Source: Lachnospiraceae bacterium (GTDB taxonomy: Bacteria > Bacillota > Clostridia > Lachnospirales > Lachnospiraceae). Taken from it: a stretch of 5,632 bases of DNA. Location: the NCBI GenBank assembly GCA_900766915.1, contig CAAFXE010000358.1, positions 1 through 5,632 on the forward strand, read 5' to 3'. Below, one piece after another: positions 4,936-5,632 of this stretch. The notes below the pieces were generated by a model, which saw only the letters and a program-made list of their open reading frames with translations, searched no databases and was not told the DNA's origin. Both the position numbers and the translations under genes were made by a program. Numbering within the stretch: the first letter of the stretch is position 1; every line of letters starts with the position of its first letter.

Positions 4936-5632
4936 TTAACAAAGATAATCCCTGTACTTCTGGAAAATGGCAAGCTCACACCGTACCTTTAAAAGCGTCC
5001 CCTGATCCTCATAAGATGTTTCATAAACCATACAGTTTTGCATAATGTCAGACACTGCCCGTCCGTCTGCATATGGTACAAGAAACTGTGCATCCAGATA
5101 TCCTGCATGGAGCTTTTCAAAGATCATATCAATAAGCTCCGGGATACCATCTCCTGTTTTGGCAGACAGATAGATCTTATCCTCTCCCCGGATCACCGGA
5201 AGAGGTCCCTCTATACAGCGGTCCGCCTTGTTATAAACATAGATGACCGGTATATCTGCCGCACCTAAATCCTTTAAGGTATCTTCTGTCACCTTAAGAT
5301 GCTGTTTATGATGAGGGTCCGATGCATCGATCACATTGAGGATCAGATCCGCCTCACAGGCTTCTTCCAGGGTAGAGCGAAATGCTTTTACCAGACCATG
5401 GGGTAAATGATTGATAAATCCTACCGTATCTGACAAAAGAATCTGTCTGTTTCTGTCGATCTTAATGTTTCTGACAGTTGTTTCCAGGGTGGCAAACAGC
5501 ATATCTTTTTCCATGACCTTTTTTTCTTCGTCACCCCCATAGCAGGTAAGCATCCTGTTCATCATCGTAGATTTTCCTGCATTGGTATAACCCACCAGGG
5601 CCACACGGGGAATCCCGGAACCGGCCCGCTGC
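4936..5632 (-). CDS. hflX: GTPase HflX, 3' part (cut by window edge)
   Basis: C-terminal part, about 232 codons, of HflX, a translation-factor-class GTPase that binds ribosomes and can rescue or split stalled ones under stress. The frame is open to the right edge (the residues before the first motif read RAGSGIPR), so the N-terminal nucleotide-binding domain and the start lie outside. The GTP-binding motifs are complete and in order: G1 GYTNAGKS, G2 region FATLETTVRNI, G3 DTVGFI, G4 NKAD and G5 SAKTG. A C-terminal domain of about 50 residues ends in YRDYLC and a TAA stop. A GTG within GRVALVG-like sequence at 5602-5604 is an internal Val codon, not a start. The 219 bp before recA hold the recA control region, so hflX is a separate upstream unit, not an SOS gene by position. 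Confidence 0.93.
   Translation of the reverse strand, partial: QRAGSGIPRVALVGYTNAGKSTMMNRMLTCYGGDEEKKVMEKDMLFATLETTVRNIKIDRNRQILLSDTVGFINHLPHGLVKAFRSTLEEACEADLILNVIDASDPHHKQHLKVTEDTLKDLGAADIPVIYVYNKADRCIEGPLPVIRGEDKIYLSAKTGDGIPELIDMIFEKLHAGYLDAQFLVPYADGRAVSDIMQNCMVYETSYEDQGTLLKVRCELAIFQKYRDYLC

Overview
The window looks like core chromosome from a low-GC Firmicute, most likely a member of the Lachnospiraceae (Clostridium cluster XIVa). The family call is an inference from protein style and from the gene neighbourhood (recA, recX, RNase Y, a SpoIIM-like protein and XerD); no 16S or other marker is present. The promoters are sigma-A type, the Shine-Dalgarno (SD) sequences are strong, and the LexA sites are of the Bacillus type. 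I see no mobile element, CRISPR array, tRNA or rRNA.

Every confident gene lies on the minus strand, so transcription runs from right to left. In that order: the 3' two-thirds or so of hflX (ribosome-associated GTPase, cut by the right edge); a 219-bp regulatory gap; recA; recX, one base after the recA stop; rny (RNase Y) with its own promoter overlapping the end of recX; a strong intrinsic terminator; a short membrane protein resembling the C-terminal part of SpoIIM; a 176-bp gap carrying a promoter and an inverted repeat; and xerD. The last 69 bases at the left edge are unresolved.

The recA-recX pair is an SOS unit. A consensus promoter (TTGACA, 17 bp, TACTAT) is bracketed by two LexA-type palindromes, one just upstream of the -35 box and one between the start of transcription and the recA SD. 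RecX is the usual modulator of RecA filaments. A very GC-rich 9+2+9 inverted repeat lies inside the first 100 nt of recX and could shape its expression. RNase Y is a separately promoted mRNA-decay gene. The SpoIIM-like protein and XerD recall the Bacillus subtilis spoIIM-fur-xerD neighbourhood and link the left part to sporulation and chromosome dimer resolution.

This is mostly ordinary housekeeping DNA and I did not find an undescribed system. The points worth a second look are regulatory: the two SOS boxes, the recX hairpin, the SD-sequestering hairpin at the rny start, the terminator whose 3' arm is also the SD of the SpoIIM-like gene, the shortness of that protein, and the inverted repeat upstream of xerD.
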